64,000 nucleotides of DNA from Alteromonas macleodii (GTDB lineage Bacteria; Pseudomonadota; Gammaproteobacteria; Enterobacterales; Alteromonadaceae), in assembly GCF_903772925.1 (NCBI RefSeq), contig NZ_LR812090.1, positions 282,593-346,592 of the forward strand, given 5' to 3'. The position numbers were made by a program, and so were the translations under genes. A model generated the notes under the pieces. The model ran no database searches and was not told the DNA's origin. It was given only the letters and a program-made list of their open reading frames with translations. Positions 38,358 through 47,697 of the stretch are shown piece by piece (position 1 is the stretch's first letter; each line of letters starts with the position of its first letter).

Positions 38358-38618
38358 ATGAAACAGCAAACGCTAATTGCGCTATCAGCCTTAATATTTT
38401 CTTCTTCAGTTCTAGCTAACGGCGGCTTTGAACCGAATAAGAAAGCATGTGTTAATGTCGGAAAAGAAATTACTCGCGTAAGCACTGAAATGGACGTAGC
38501 AAAGTCTGGTATTCAAAAATCATGGCTTAAGCGCCAATTAAATGCATTAGAAACTAAACGCAACTCATGTAGCACAAAAGGCTTTAAAGCTAACCGTCCA
38601 GAGTTAGCAAAGCTTTAA
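38358..38618 (+). CDS. Small exported protein, unknown function
   Basis: An 86-residue protein with a clear signal peptide (MKQQTLIALSALIFSSSVLA, then NGG). The mature part of about 66 residues is basic and contains two cysteines that could form one disulfide. A helix-like stretch runs between them (VGKEITRVSTEMDVAKSGIQ). GGGGA upstream supports the ATG at 38358. It is a single-gene unit ended by a strong terminator. I do not recognise the family. Confidence 0.7.
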   Translation: MKQQTLIALSALIFSSSVLANGGFEPNKKACVNVGKEITRVSTEMDVAKSGIQKSWLKRQLNALETKRNSCSTKGFKANRPELAKL

Positions 38619-38640
38619 TTGCGAAGTGTGTTTAGAAACA

Positions 38641-38670
38641 AAAAAGTCTTACCTTGGTAAGACTTTTTTT
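38641..38670. terminator. Bidirectional terminator between convergent genes
   Basis: AAAAAGTCTTACC pairs with GGTAAGACTTTTT with almost no loop. There are A's on the left and T's on the right, so it can serve both the small exported protein gene and the minus-strand HAD gene. Confidence 0.88.
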
Positions 38671-38689
38671 GTTTATACAGTAAATAAAG

Positions 38690-39361
38690 TTAGTCAGTCA
38701 CTATACGTATTAAATCATTTAGCGAACTAATACTGTGATCAGGTGCAAGCCCTAACGGGTACATCATTTTGCCCGAACGCTCTACAAATGTAGTTTGCAT
38801 ACCTGTTGCCTTAGCGCCACTTACATCCCAGCCATGGGCCGCTACCATCATGGCGTCTTCGTTCTTCACATTAGCCTGTTGGCAAGCCCAGTGATAAACC
38901 GCTGCATGAGGCTTATAAGTTCGTACGCTTTCTACACTCAACACATGAGAAAAATACGGCTTAATATTGGCATATTCCAGCTGCGCATCCAGCCCTGCTT
39001 TTGATGAATTTGAAAGTGCCACTAGGGAGAATCCCGCACTTTGAAGTGCCTTCAACGCTGGAATAACGTCACTATGAGCGGGTAGCTTGGTTATATGCTG
39101 TTTAATGGTGTCTTTCGCGGTAGTTTCATCAAGGGCTATCCCTTTACTGTGGGCTACCATGGTAAGCACTGCCGCGCCGATATCAATAAAGTCATGAAAC
39201 TGCCCCGACGTTACATCTACCAAACTATGGTGGAGCAAGTTAGCAAACCATAAGTCGACCAGTGTCTCATCGCCGTTTAATACAGATGCTAAGCCTGTTT
39301 TAATAGCCTGCATGTCTAAGAGTGTTTCATTGATATCGAAAAAAATAACCCTTGGCGTCAC
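38690..39361 (-). CDS. HAD hydrolase, type II haloacid dehalogenase-like
   Basis: A 223-residue cytosolic HAD protein. Motif I is FFDINETLLDM with the nucleophile Asp8, motif II is VALSNSSKAGL, the motif III lysine is in VRTYKPHAAVY and motif IV is MMVAAHGWDVSGAKATG. The layout follows L-2-haloacid dehalogenases. However, motif I reads DINETL, and many proteins of this type act on phosphates or unknown substrates, so dehalogenation is not assured. Confidence 0.8.
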   Translation of the reverse strand: MTPRVIFFDINETLLDMQAIKTGLASVLNGDETLVDLWFANLLHHSLVDVTSGQFHDFIDIGAAVLTMVAHSKGIALDETTAKDTIKQHITKLPAHSDVIPALKALQSAGFSLVALSNSSKAGLDAQLEYANIKPYFSHVLSVESVRTYKPHAAVYHWACQQANVKNEDAMMVAAHGWDVSGAKATGMQTTFVERSGKMMYPLGLAPDHSISSLNDLIRIVTD

Positions 39362-39558
39362 AATTCACCTTCCTATTATTAATGACTGGAAACGTCGCGT
39401 GTTGTGCTAACGCGCCTGTTGCTTATACCACTGTAAAACAGAATTGGTTTTGCTAAAGGCCTATACGACCAATGTCGATGGATTGGCGTTGAAGGAGAGC
39501 AAAGGGGAGGTTGGGAACGCGCGACACCGCAAATACAGTTCGCGCGTTTTTATTTAAG

Positions 39559-41358
39559 CTAATTGGTGTCGTTGCGACTGTCCATATCAATCGACATGGC
39601 AATGTCATCGAGTATATCGTTTAGCCCAGTAATTTTTTCGGTGGCAATAAATACGCTCATTTGAGACTTAACCACAAAATAGTCATCATTGGTGTCGCTC
39701 TCAAAGGTGCTCTCTAGCGCGCTTTGTACGCGGTCAAAGAACTGGCGCGCGCTTCGTTCTTCAATATTGTGAAGGCATAAAATGAATTGGTCGGTTCCAA
39801 AGCGGCCCAGAATATCGTTACCTCGGATAACGTTTTGAAAAGTTTGCGCAATTTGCCGCAATACAAAATCGCCTTTCGTAGAGCCCATTTTACGCGTTAT
39901 CTCTCGTAAGTTGCTAATGTCGAATATTGCAATAGCAATGGCACGACCCTTTTTAGGCGCATCTAGTTTATTAATGCGTGCGATGGCTGAATCGGCGTTG
40001 AGTAAAAGTGTTACCGGGTCGATGGCTTTGCGTGCAACGTGCTTCTTACGTAGCACGTACCCAGCAATAATAACAAACAGTAGAAAAACTAGGATAGCGG
40101 TATATAAAGTATTCCTTCTCTGTTCTTCGGCTTTTTCAATGGCTGACTCAAGATCATAAATACGTGTATACAGATTAGCGGCACCAACTATTAAAGCGGT
40201 ATCTTGGGTAATCTCTCTTCGCTTAATGACCTCTTTGGAGTAGATACTATGGGCTACTTTTGCGCGCTCTATATCGCCTAAAGCCAAAAAAATTGAAACG
40301 TTGAAGCTCAAGTAGTCTAGGTTAGTTTCGAAAATCCTTGGAATAGCATTTTTATCTAACGCACCTGTGTCAGTTAAGTATTGCTTTATACAGGTTAGGT
40401 TATTGTTGTGTAAGCATAGTTCGGCTTTGTGCCAAGCAACGAGCATTTGACCAAAAGAGCTAGAGATACTGTCTGTTGCTTCTTCTAAATCAGGGAGAGT
40501 ATAGGCTAGGTTATTGTAATCCTGCGTTTTTCTATAATAGATAGACAGAGCATATTGATACAAAAAATTACTAAGTGGCGTGTTGATTTCGCTATTTAGT
40601 GCACCTAGCTCCAAAATACTTTGATAGGCTTTATCGGTTTGACCGCTGCTTAGCAGCGATACAATGGCACTAATGATAATACTGACCTTATTACTGCCTT
40701 TGTAAACAAGTAGGCCCATTTTGTGGGCTTTCAGATACTGTTCTGCGGCCAGCGCGTGTTGCTCTAAATCACCATAGAGAAGGCCGATAGCGTTGTGGAT
40801 ATGCGCGAGTTCGCCTGGGCTACCGTTATCGGAATAGCGTTTAAGCACGCCAAACATTTTACCTAGCCTAACTTCGGGCGACGTAGATTCTGAACAATAG
40901 TTAATAAGCCCTAGCGAAGAGCTGGTAAAAATATCGCTATGACGTTTTGGTGAAGATAAATCTTGGGCCTGTTGATAGTATTTACAGCGCGCCGGGTTTT
41001 CTCTGGCATCATAAGAAAAGCCAATTTGATAAATAGCCGATGCAAACGCGTACGAGCTTTCATCTATATTGCTTTGCATTATGGCTTTAAGCAGCATCTT
41101 TTCTGCTTCTTCATACTTGCCACGACAAATTAAAAACTGCCCTTTGGCTACGGTCAAAGCAAAACGTTGTTGGGGTGAGAGGCTTTCTAAAGTGAGCGTT
41201 TGTTCTAGCTCTGGCAGCAACGATTGACTTGGGCAATCGTACGAGGGCGAGCGAACTTTTTCGATAACGGCATCGACATCAGTATTTGCCAGAGTCGCAG
41301 AGGAAGCGAACAACACGCTGAAAAAAGATAAGAGTGTTAAATAAAACCTTCGAGCCAT
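39559..41358 (-). CDS. TPR-sensor protein with degenerate GGDEF domain
   Basis: A 599-residue membrane protein. A signal peptide (ends ATLA) is followed by about 390 periplasmic residues that look like TPR-type helical repeats (for example IHNAIGLLYGDLEQHALAAE). One transmembrane helix follows (TLYTAILVFLLFVIIAGYVL), then a C-terminal GGDEF-fold domain. The signature loop reads FGTDQF instead of GGDEF, so diguanylate cyclase activity is probably lost and the domain may bind a nucleotide or a partner. The neighbours give no pathway. Confidence 0.8.
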   Translation of the reverse strand: MARRFYLTLLSFFSVLFASSATLANTDVDAVIEKVRSPSYDCPSQSLLPELEQTLTLESLSPQQRFALTVAKGQFLICRGKYEEAEKMLLKAIMQSNIDESSYAFASAIYQIGFSYDARENPARCKYYQQAQDLSSPKRHSDIFTSSSLGLINYCSESTSPEVRLGKMFGVLKRYSDNGSPGELAHIHNAIGLLYGDLEQHALAAEQYLKAHKMGLLVYKGSNKVSIIISAIVSLLSSGQTDKAYQSILELGALNSEINTPLSNFLYQYALSIYYRKTQDYNNLAYTLPDLEEATDSISSSFGQMLVAWHKAELCLHNNNLTCIKQYLTDTGALDKNAIPRIFETNLDYLSFNVSIFLALGDIERAKVAHSIYSKEVIKRREITQDTALIVGAANLYTRIYDLESAIEKAEEQRRNTLYTAILVFLLFVIIAGYVLRKKHVARKAIDPVTLLLNADSAIARINKLDAPKKGRAIAIAIFDISNLREITRKMGSTKGDFVLRQIAQTFQNVIRGNDILGRFGTDQFILCLHNIEERSARQFFDRVQSALESTFESDTNDDYFVVKSQMSVFIATEKITGLNDILDDIAMSIDMDSRNDTN

Positions 41359-41508
41359 AAGAGATAGCGTTTACGTTTTTTTCTTTATAATATCGATTTA
41401 AGCCAATAACTACTATATCAAGCCCGTAAATCTTACTGCTTTTTTGTTTCCTTATACGTATTTTGTGTCTGAATTTAGCAGCTATAAAAAGTGGTAAGCA
41501 CATTACCC

Positions 41509-42402
41509 CTAATGCACAGGCGCCCCAAAACTTACCAAAATTGCCACGCCAACTAAGGCAACGGCAGACCATGCAATGGTGGCCTTTGTCGCTTTTTCAC
41601 CAAGCACCCAGGCTACCCCTAACGACATTAACGCACTGGTGGCAATTAACGTTTGAACAACGGCGGCTTTGGCATAGGCAAATGCAAACATTTGTAAGTA
41701 GATAGCGGCAGTAGTACCAAGCAATGTGGCTATTACAAAAGCCGGCCATATGCGCTTGCCGTGGCTACTTTGATAGTCGATAACAGGCATATAGCGGGTT
41801 TTAGTTAAGGCTATAAGCGGTATCACAAAGGCCATACCGCCTACCATTCGCAAAAACGCAGCACTTGCCGCATCAACATCGCCCGCGCTTAAAATGTCGC
41901 GGCTGACTACCGCACCAACAGCCTGACACAGTGCTGCGCCAACGCCATATAAATAACCGCTGGTAGCAAATACATGAGTAGAACTGCGTTTACGTGCCTT
42001 TATAACCATATCCACCGAAAATAGCACTACAGCAACGCCAACCCACTGCTGCCAGGTAATCCACTCGCCAATAAAGGCCATAGCAAATAGGGCAGTAAAT
42101 AAAGGCGCAAGGGTTTCGGCAACCAGTACCGCTTGGCTATCGCCAATGCTCTGCAGGGCTTTAAAGAAACAGGTGTCGCCAATGCCTATGCCAATTAGGC
42201 CGCTAAGTAATAGCCACAACACTGCGCTGGTGGTAAGCCCGGTTGGCTGAACGAAAAGTAGCACAACGGCCAAAATGGCAATTGAAATTAAGCCTTTCCA
42301 AAAGTTCATCGTTAGCGGCGAAAACGCGTTACCCGTACCACGGAACAAGCGCGCGGCAATTGCCCAACAAAGCGCTGTACCAAGCGCAGCAAAAACACCC
42401 AT
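41509..42402 (-). CDS. EamA-family (DMT) transporter
   Basis: A 297-residue inner-membrane protein with ten predicted helices in two EamA repeats (for example ALCWAIAARLFRGTG in the first and YGVGAALCQAVGAVVSRDIL in the second). Family members export metabolites or drugs, and the substrate is unknown here. It is divergent from the HAD gene at 42680 across 277 bases, in which I see no further gene. Confidence 0.87.
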   Translation of the reverse strand: MGVFAALGTALCWAIAARLFRGTGNAFSPLTMNFWKGLISIAILAVVLLFVQPTGLTTSAVLWLLLSGLIGIGIGDTCFFKALQSIGDSQAVLVAETLAPLFTALFAMAFIGEWITWQQWVGVAVVLFSVDMVIKARKRSSTHVFATSGYLYGVGAALCQAVGAVVSRDILSAGDVDAASAAFLRMVGGMAFVIPLIALTKTRYMPVIDYQSSHGKRIWPAFVIATLLGTTAAIYLQMFAFAYAKAAVVQTLIATSALMSLGVAWVLGEKATKATIAWSAVALVGVAILVSFGAPVH

Positions 42403-42679
42403 AAATTACCTGTAAACAATATGAATAAATGAGAAAAGGGCAAAGTTTAGTCTGCCAAAAAGAGCGGCTATGCTAATGCATGGTGTAGTTGGCGTAAACT
42501 TAAATCATTCAGTTGGTTTTTAGCTAAAACATCATAGCCTTAAGCAAACGTAACAGAAGGTGAAGGTCTTTCGTGGCATTATATTGATACCAAAAAAGGA
42601 GCGAGACCGCGCTGAACTATTTTAGGTGAGCGTTAATGAAGTCTTTACAATATTACTGAAGTGAAAGGGCTAGAAAACC

Positions 42680-43198
42680 GTGACTATTGAGCAAATGAAC
42701 TTAAGCGGCATAAAAGGTGTGATATTCGATTTAGACGGCACCTTGGTAGAGTCTAGCCTTAACTTTACACGAATGCGCGCAGACATAGGTTGCCCACAAG
42801 ACGAGGATATTTTGACCTTTGTTGATGCACTTAGCTGCGCCGAAACCAAAGCGAATGCACACCGCACTATTTTGCAGCACGAACTAGAGGATGCACAGAA
42901 CGCTAAATGGCTAGCCATAGGCAAAGCCATGGTAAAGAAAGTGCAGGCAAACAACTTACCCATGGCAATAGTTACCCGCAACTGTCGCCAGGCTACCGCA
43001 GTTAAGATAGCTAATAACAGCATACCCATCGACTACGTACTTACTCGCGAAGATGCTCCCGCCAAACCCGACCCAACCGCCTTATTGATGGTGGCGAACA
43101 CATGGCAGCTTCAACCTGAAGACTGCCTGTATGTGGGCGACTTTATTTATGACCAGCAAGCCGCCGAGAATGCTGGGATGAAGTGGTTTTTGGTTTAG
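42680..43198 (+). CDS. HAD-IA family hydrolase
   Basis: A 172-residue phosphatase-like protein with a GTG start. Motif I is VIFDLDGTLVES, motif II is AIVTRNC, the motif III lysine is in DAPAKPDPTALL, and motif IV is CLYVGDFIYDQQAAENAG. It lacks a large cap domain. The reaction is probably hydrolysis of a small phosphate ester, with unknown substrate. Its end is only 14 bases from the convergent end of the metallophosphatase-NTPase gene, so this is the left border of the AT-rich island. Confidence 0.83.
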   Translation: MTIEQMNLSGIKGVIFDLDGTLVESSLNFTRMRADIGCPQDEDILTFVDALSCAETKANAHRTILQHELEDAQNAKWLAIGKAMVKKVQANNLPMAIVTRNCRQATAVKIANNSIPIDYVLTREDAPAKPDPTALLMVANTWQLQPEDCLYVGDFIYDQQAAENAGMKWFLV

Positions 43199-43212
43199 AC
43201 TGAGCAAATGAA

Positions 43213-46200
43213 TTACGTTAGCCTTTTGTCCTGTTGTTTTTCTAGCCGTATTCCGCTCGATATGGTTTGGTATCTGAGTCCCGCCATTTTGCAGAGACTC
43301 TGTACCTTGGAATCAGGTACTTCAAACATATAAAGGTAGTTACGTACTAAGACCTGTGTGATTAACTTCGAAATACTATTTTGTTCAAGACTTTTGATAA
43401 CGCGATGTACAACATCAGTTGAACCGAATTTACCCATGTCGAGAAGTACTGACAAATACACTAATTTAGAAGAGTTCGTTTTTTTCTCATCCATAATTTC
43501 GCGAACGATACTTTCAAGGTTTTTGTGGCCGATAGATGACGCAATTTTTCTAATGAAAACATAGGTAATCGTTGATAGCAGTCCAAATAGTGCTTCAGTC
43601 GCAACTTTAGATATTTCACTTTCAGTGTAATTATTTTCAGTATTTTTTATATTTGCTTCAACAGCTTTCACTGCTTCTTCAGGATGCTCCCTTACTACAA
43701 CGAAAATTGACTCAATGGCTCGTAATGGGCCTTCAATAGCTTCTTTAATTAACTTAGTCTTAAGTTCTTTGGGGAGGGAGCCATAGTAGTTTTTACTCAA
43801 TTGTCCTAATAATTCTACGGCTTTCATTGTCATTCCAAACTGCTTAATTAGGTCGACTATTTCTTCCTTCTCATCCTCGACAGAAGCAAGAGCCTCTTCA
43901 TCTTCATCTTCATGTATTTCTGCTAGATAATCTTTGCGTTCTTCGTGTTGCAGCCGGTTTTCTTGTGAATCAGCTTGAGAAGCTAGATATTTGATATCTG
44001 GTAATGTTTTAACAATTTTATCAATGAAGTTAGAGTCCATATCAAGGTTCGTTGGAGTGTACTCTTCGAAAAGACGTGCTGATCGATGGAGCATTTTTTC
44101 GATCAGTACCTTATTTTTAGAATGATGCGTAAGAAACATTAGAATACTCGCCGACTTCTTATCGTTTACATTCTCTATAAGTGCTTCTATTTCTGCTCTA
44201 ATTTTTTCATCATCGATCGATTGAGCTAAGTAATTGGAAAGAAAAAAGTAGTATACGTAAGGATATTTAAATGAAACTGAATCTTCATCTTTGTTCAATA
44301 TTTTCGCATTAACGAGTTTTTTCAATCTGTCGCTAATATTTATTGATAGCCCCATGATGTTTTCAAACGTCTTATTGAAGCTGTTGAACTCGTCAACGGA
44401 AATTGAGCGAATATCTTGTTCATGAAGAAAGTATGATAGATGACTTATGTAGGTAAAGTATTCATCTAACTCTTCTTTTTTGATATTTGCTAAGCCTAAA
44501 CTTGAAGTAATGAGGTATTGATAGTAATAACCATGTGAACTGGTGTTAATGTCTGCAGCGCTACCCTCGTCCATACTTTGAAGGACGGTGATAAGAAAGA
44601 ATGGGTTAGCAGGTATATAATTTTTTCCTAGTACATTGTTAACAGTTTTTATTATAAAGTCATTCTGTTTAATCAATGTATCTTGGCACTCTCTACACGA
44701 TTCTTTGAGGGTATTCCATTTGTTTACTAGCTCATATCTAAGTTTAAAGCCAAGATTGAGGATGTCATACCATTCATATTCACCGATACTTGGAATATTT
44801 GTTACAATACCTTCGCTTAAATTATAAGAGTCAGAAACAAAAATCACGATACTATCGAAGTTATCGTTTAAAAATTGCATCATTTCTTCTATAGACGTTT
44901 TCGAACCTTTAATTTTGTCAAAATCATCAAAAATCAAAACCCTATTTAAATTTTCATCAAAATAATCAGCAGTAGGTAACTTTGAATATTGTTCTTGGAC
45001 TAAACCTCTTATAAAAGAATGATTCAATTTGCTACTTTTCTTTACAGCTCCTCCATCAATAAATACTGGGAAAAAACCTTTTGTAAAGTAATCTTTATAA
45101 ACCTTCTTCGAAAGAGTAGTCTTTCCGGTATTTTCGTCACCAGATAAAAACAATCTATTACCAAGAGCCCCACTTTCAATCTGTGAAGACGACTTGTTTT
45201 TAAGCGTTTGTTTGCTGTTTATTCTGACACTTAGGTTTGGATAAATGAATATATCATCAAGTTCTAAGTTTTTCTTCTCACTATGAATAAATCCAGTTCC
45301 TAAACTTGACAGAAATGCAGAAAAGCTCGGAGATAACTCAGCTCCTTTGTTTCTAATTCCTTTTTCCGCAAGAATATTAGATTTTCTTCTCGTACTAAAA
45401 ATTTCAAATTCTTCTTCATTAAGTTTGAATCTGTCTATTTTTAAATCGTTATTTTCTTGCGTAATACAAAAAAAACCGTCAACTTCTTCCCTGTGCGAAT
45501 AAAAAGAAACAGATTCAATGAAAAGAGCCTTGGTTGTATCTGTTTCTATGGCGAAATCATCATGCTCGTGCTCATGACCGGATATCACTATCTGGAAATT
45601 TTCCTTAAGTTCATTGCGAAAACCCTTTGAATTTTCTAGATTTAGCCAAGAAAAAGGATGGTGAAAAAATACTAAGTTAACTTTTCCTGCTTCAGCTTTT
45701 GGCATTTGATCTAGAGGGAAGTGCAGTTCCCCAGCTGATTCTTTTAAGGTAGAGCACCACGCAGTGTTAAGGGAATGAATATAAAGCTCATTATCTATTT
45801 TGTATGTTTTGCTTAACAAGTTTTGGCTTTCTAGAGCGTCTGATGCAAACTTTTCTTCAAAGTCGCGATACTCTCTCATGCCTTCAGATGCTGTTTTGAT
45901 TACGCTTTCATCATACTGCTTACTAGCAAGTAGAATACTTCGGATACTGCCTTCGTACTGAGAAAAGTTGTGATCATGATTTCCCGGGCAGAATACAACT
46001 TTTGATATTAGTCGTAGCTCTTCTATCTTGGGTGAAATTAAGTCATATTCAGTTGTATTACCGGAAAAAGCTATGTCACCAGCGAATATAGTCACACAAT
46101 TAAGGATTTTATTTTCAACTTTAAATTTCTTTATCATTGAAATAGCTTTAGAGAGTTTTTCTAAAACGTTTTTATGATTCTGTGCTGAAATATGTATATC

Positions 46201-46233
46201 GCTAATACAAAAAATAGAAGTGTTGCTTTCCAT
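43213..46233 (-). CDS. Calcineurin-like metallophosphatase fused to a STAND/NACHT-like NTPase
   Basis: A 1006-residue fusion protein. Residues 1-270 form a metallophosphatase with all metal motifs: SDIHIS (Asp12, His14), AGDIAFSG, CPGNHDH, FFHHPFSW and SGHEHEHD. An NTPase follows, with Walker A GDENTGKTT (365-373) and Walker B RVLIFDDFD (431-439). It has the IPANPFFLITVLQSM segment and FKYPYVYYFFLSNYLAQS that are typical of NACHT/STAND winged-helix parts. From about 680 on it is helical, probably a repeat sensor, with a very acidic stretch near 780. It is AT-rich compared with its neighbours. The effector-NTPase-sensor layout resembles Avs and bacterial NACHT defence proteins; the defence role is inferred. 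Confidence 0.8.
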   Translation of the reverse strand: MESNTSIFCISDIHISAQNHKNVLEKLSKAISMIKKFKVENKILNCVTIFAGDIAFSGNTTEYDLISPKIEELRLISKVVFCPGNHDHNFSQYEGSIRSILLASKQYDESVIKTASEGMREYRDFEEKFASDALESQNLLSKTYKIDNELYIHSLNTAWCSTLKESAGELHFPLDQMPKAEAGKVNLVFFHHPFSWLNLENSKGFRNELKENFQIVISGHEHEHDDFAIETDTTKALFIESVSFYSHREEVDGFFCITQENNDLKIDRFKLNEEEFEIFSTRRKSNILAEKGIRNKGAELSPSFSAFLSSLGTGFIHSEKKNLELDDIFIYPNLSVRINSKQTLKNKSSSQIESGALGNRLFLSGDENTGKTTLSKKVYKDYFTKGFFPVFIDGGAVKKSSKLNHSFIRGLVQEQYSKLPTADYFDENLNRVLIFDDFDKIKGSKTSIEEMMQFLNDNFDSIVIFVSDSYNLSEGIVTNIPSIGEYEWYDILNLGFKLRYELVNKWNTLKESCRECQDTLIKQNDFIIKTVNNVLGKNYIPANPFFLITVLQSMDEGSAADINTSSHGYYYQYLITSSLGLANIKKEELDEYFTYISHLSYFLHEQDIRSISVDEFNSFNKTFENIMGLSINISDRLKKLVNAKILNKDEDSVSFKYPYVYYFFLSNYLAQSIDDEKIRAEIEALIENVNDKKSASILMFLTHHSKNKVLIEKMLHRSARLFEEYTPTNLDMDSNFIDKIVKTLPDIKYLASQADSQENRLQHEERKDYLAEIHEDEDEEALASVEDEKEEIVDLIKQFGMTMKAVELLGQLSKNYYGSLPKELKTKLIKEAIEGPLRAIESIFVVVREHPEEAVKAVEANIKNTENNYTESEISKVATEALFGLLSTITYVFIRKIASSIGHKNLESIVREIMDEKKTNSSKLVYLSVLLDMGKFGSTDVVHRVIKSLEQNSISKLITQVLVRNYLYMFEVPDSKVQSLCKMAGLRYQTISSGIRLEKQQDKRLT

Positions 46234-46299
46234 AGCGCTGAGTAATCCTTTTAAAGGCGAGGTTCTCTAAGTCTATCTTCTAAAGTAACACAGATGTGA

Positions 46300-46337
46300 C
46301 TATGCTAAAAATCAAAAAATTGTTATTTTTAACGTAG
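46300..46337. promoter_or_regulatory. Inverted repeat between the two island genes
   Basis: CTATGCTAAAAAT (46300-46312) and ATTTTTAACGTAG (46325-46337) match at 11 of 13 positions as inverted arms. They lie within the 263-base divergent intergenic region, about 67 bases from the metallophosphatase gene start. This is a possible operator or structured leader. Confidence 0.4.
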
Positions 46338-46496
46338 CTATATGGTTGCTAATGGTCATTGACGTTCGCCTTTCGACAAGGCAATTTTAAGGCAATGCAA
46401 CGTTAAGCCCCCCCGGCTATTGCGCTAGATACAGAAAAAGAGTGTCGCATAGGCGACCGCAATAATGAGTTATGGAATAATATAAGAAGTACACGT

Positions 46497-47672
46497 ATGA
46501 GAAATATAGTGCTAGATACTAATATCCTTTATCAAGAGGGGGTGTCATCTCGAAATATGCTATTACTTAAGCGCCTCATCAAGGCCGAGGCGGTTCATCT
46601 ACACATTCCAGAAATAGTCAAACGTGAGTTTATTAGTCGGAAAATTTATGAAGCGAAAGAGAGCTTGAAAAAATCTAGTGACTCTCTAGCAATACTCCTT
46701 AAAAAAAGTTTCTACGATAATAAGTTCAAAGATTCAATTGTTAATGCGCAAACCATTTTAAATACCGCTGAAATGGCTATAGAAAATCAAATTCTAGAGC
46801 AGTTTAACCGCTGGGTGGACGATCTGGCCGTCAATGTTATTGATTTTAAGCCAGAAGATATTAATCAGGTTCTAGATGATTATTTCAGTGGTAACGGTGT
46901 TTATAGAAAAGCAAAGTCTAGAGAGGATATTCCTGATGCAATGATTTGCTCTATTATTACCAATCTTTTGAGGACTGAGGAAAAGTTATCAATAGTCATA
47001 AAGGATGGCACATTTAAAGCGCACCTCGAAACGCTTGCTGGAGTAACCATTTATGACTCTCTAGCAGATGTGCTAGAAGAAAGAAGCTTGAAGACAGAGA
47101 TTGAGCAACTAGATAATCTTTCTGAAAAGGCTGAAACAATTAAAGGTTATCTCAGCTCTCCTCAGTTCTTAGAAAAGCTTTATAGTTTTTTGCAGGATAC
47201 TAAATCGGAAGTAGGTGAGTTGTATCTAGAGGAGCAGGATGTAATCCTAAACGACCAGTTTGGAATTCAGTCATTCGGAGAAAGAGTTGACTACGTTGCT
47301 CCTAGTACTTTGAAAGAATTAAAAATAGATGATGTTGCTTGGCTTGAGAATGAAAGTTATTCGTTGAAAATCTCTTTTATCGCAAAAGGTACAGTACTTT
47401 ATTGTGCGACTTATGGTGAATATCTGATTCTTGAAAAAAATCTCGAGAGAGATGTTTCGTACGACAGTATGAATGGCGATGGAATTTGTGACCTATCTGA
47501 AGTTATGGATTTGCTCTTTGAAGGTCTAGTTACGGTATATATAGAAAAGGAACTAGATGTTGAAGCCGTGAAAGCACATTGCGAGTACCTAGATTCGCCT
47601 TCGAACCCCATTAGGATAAGCCTTGATATCGACACTGTGGAAGTGTTGACGCAGGAAGGAAGTACACAATAA
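46497..47672 (+). CDS. PIN-domain protein (DUF4935-like), probable nuclease
   Basis: A 391-residue protein. The N-terminal 190 residues look like a PIN ribonuclease: Asp7 in IVLDTNILY, Glu44 in IVKREFISR, Asp144 and Asp147 in REDIPDAMICSI and Asp170 in IVIKDGTF. These are the acidic residues that bind metal in PIN enzymes. The C-terminal 200 residues, with much predicted beta structure, are unrecognised. It is divergent from the metallophosphatase-NTPase gene and as AT-rich as that gene. There is no small antitoxin gene, so it is not a simple VapBC pair. Confidence 0.7.
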   Translation: MRNIVLDTNILYQEGVSSRNMLLLKRLIKAEAVHLHIPEIVKREFISRKIYEAKESLKKSSDSLAILLKKSFYDNKFKDSIVNAQTILNTAEMAIENQILEQFNRWVDDLAVNVIDFKPEDINQVLDDYFSGNGVYRKAKSREDIPDAMICSIITNLLRTEEKLSIVIKDGTFKAHLETLAGVTIYDSLADVLEERSLKTEIEQLDNLSEKAETIKGYLSSPQFLEKLYSFLQDTKSEVGELYLEEQDVILNDQFGIQSFGERVDYVAPSTLKELKIDDVAWLENESYSLKISFIAKGTVLYCATYGEYLILEKNLERDVSYDSMNGDGICDLSEVMDLLFEGLVTVYIEKELDVEAVKAHCEYLDSPSNPIRISLDIDTVEVLTQEGSTQ

Positions 47673-47697
47673 CATTTTAAGTATGGTTTTGGTTGCG

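Noticed and set aside
46497..47672. VapC-type toxin of a toxin-antitoxin pair
   Set aside because: The protein is three times too long and has no small antitoxin gene beside it.
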